Source: Desulfovibrio sp. 86 | Lineage (GTDB): Bacteria; Desulfobacterota; Desulfovibrionia; Desulfovibrionales; Desulfovibrionaceae | Direction of reading: 5' to 3' | Assembly: GCF_902702915.1 (NCBI RefSeq) | Contig: NZ_LR738849.1 | Coordinates: 434,001 to 498,000, forward strand | Length of the DNA stretch: 64,000 bases | Shown: positions 63,366-64,000 of the stretch, in pieces | How the letters are laid out: the number at the start of each line of letters is the position of its first letter | How positions within the stretch are numbered: position 1 is the stretch's first letter | Program-made: the position numbers and the translations under genes | The notes under the pieces: model-generated | What the model saw: only the letters and a program-made list of their open reading frames with translations | What the model was told of the DNA's origin: nothing | Databases searched by the model: none

Positions 63366-63834
63366 CGCCATATTGTCATGGGGAGGGTGGCCGACTGCGG
63401 GGGCGGCCATTTTTCGGCCGTACCAGATTGAGTCGCGCTTTTTTTGCCCCGCGTAAATTTTTTGAAAGCTTGGGAGCCTCGGCGGTGACGCGTGAAAGCG
63501 CCCCTTCCCCCAGACACATCCCTACATCTGCGCACGCGGGCTCATGCCGCCATCGGGCCTGAGGCTTTTTCGGCGGTGACAGTAAAGATACCTGGTTGCG
63601 GTATCGGTAGGGACAGTGTATGTTGCAAAAAGCTCTACGGCGCTCCACGCAAACGCGTTCAGCGCATACAGCTGCGCGCTGTCTTTCGCACAGTGCGCCG
63701 CTCTCTGCCCCACCCGCAGGACAGTCCCCCCAACAGTTCTGGTCCGCTCTGCGGGCATCGGCTCATAATGTGTTTACGCCTTTGCGGCAGATGCCTGCCC
63801 GCACGGTCGTCAAGCACTTTCACAATGAAATGCC
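63366..63834. other. Right-hand intergenic region
   Basis: Apart from the terminator there is only GC-rich sequence without recognisable genes, ending in a short family B-type hairpin (AGCACTTTC...GAAATGCCC, about 63812-63835). Confidence 0.4.
63388..63414 (+). terminator. Terminator after FNT gene
   Basis: Stem TGGCCG / CGGCCA with a 10-base loop and a TTTTT run. Confidence 0.75.
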
Positions 63835-63999
63835 CTAACCAACGGCATACACATAGCAATCTTCTTCACTGCACAGGAACGCTTGCATATTTTTCAAAAA
63901 AACGTACTCTCCAACAAGCAGACTGGTATGCCTGCCGCAAAAGCGCGCCACACGGTGCTGCTGCGGCAAATTCCCTATGGGATTACGGCATGCTGCTGA
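63835..63999 (-). CDS. Possible C-terminus of an unknown protein, partial
   Basis: A frame open from the right edge of the window for 54 residues ends in TAG at 63835-63837. It includes GRHTSLLVGEYVFLKNMQAF and SEEDCYVYAVG, a composition like a real protein. The stop codon overlaps a TAGGGCA repeat end, as in hypA, hypB and the exporter permease. The protein cannot be named and the gene may be spurious. Confidence 0.35.
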   Translation of the reverse strand, partial: SAACRNPIGNLPQQHRVARFCGRHTSLLVGEYVFLKNMQAFLCSEEDCYVYAVG

Positions 64000-64000
64000 A

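Overview
The window reads as a chromosomal segment of a Desulfovibrio-like sulfate-reducing bacterium. This is inferred from an AprBA-like flavoprotein/ferredoxin pair, hydrogenase maturation genes (hypA, hypB), a NikKMLQO-type nickel importer, a branched-chain amino acid ABC transporter, and many extragenic palindromic elements between GC-rich genes. No rRNA, tRNA, transposase or integrase gene was recognised. Most genes are ordinary core or niche genes. Two regions stand out: the left metabolic block and the large CRISPR-Cas locus on the right.

Layout, left to right. 1-7.7 kb: a metallophosphoesterase cut by the left edge, a SAM methyltransferase, then an SLC13-type anion transporter, an AprA-like flavoprotein, an AprB-like ferredoxin and a Crp/Fnr regulator, which together look like one sulfur or electron-transfer module. 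8.1-10.3 kb: the Na+/H+ antiporter NhaB and a tandem-duplicated PII-like protein. 10.6-14.6 kb: cinA, metY and a small secreted protein. 14.9-18.9 kb: an ECF nickel (or cobalt) importer (NikK, M, L, Q, O). 19.6-23.6 kb: a PAS-GGDEF diguanylate cyclase, an RluA-family pseudouridine synthase and Der. 23.8-28.7 kb: livKHMGF. 29-34.7 kb: a DUF1848 protein, a small membrane protein coupled to queD, a WcbI-like protein, a flavodoxin-fold reductase, a secreted paralogue of the 14.1-kb protein and a K+ channel. 34.9-40.6 kb: an RbbA/YhiI-like drug efflux system. 40.9-49.9 kb: catalase with a PerR-like operator, a SPOR protein, a periplasmic protein, hypB, hypA, a TPR protein, an AMIN-domain protein and a BASS-family transporter.

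The 49.9-61.8 kb interval is a complete type I-F CRISPR-Cas locus on the minus strand: cas2-3, csy1, csy2, csy3, cas6f, cas1, an AT-rich leader, then 68 repeats and 67 spacers. The gene order is unusual, because cas1 lies last, next to the leader, instead of first. One spacer is present three times in a row, and another is itself a perfect hairpin. To the right are a formate/nitrite-transporter-family channel and possibly the C-terminus of another gene.

The intergenic regions carry at least three dispersed palindromic families. A is a GGGACCC/GGGTCCC hairpin with a C-rich tail. B consists of elements bounded by TAGAGCA or TAGGGCA. C is a ~155-bp MITE-like unit. Family B ends supply the stop codon of several genes. 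All functional calls come from reading motifs; no database search was run.
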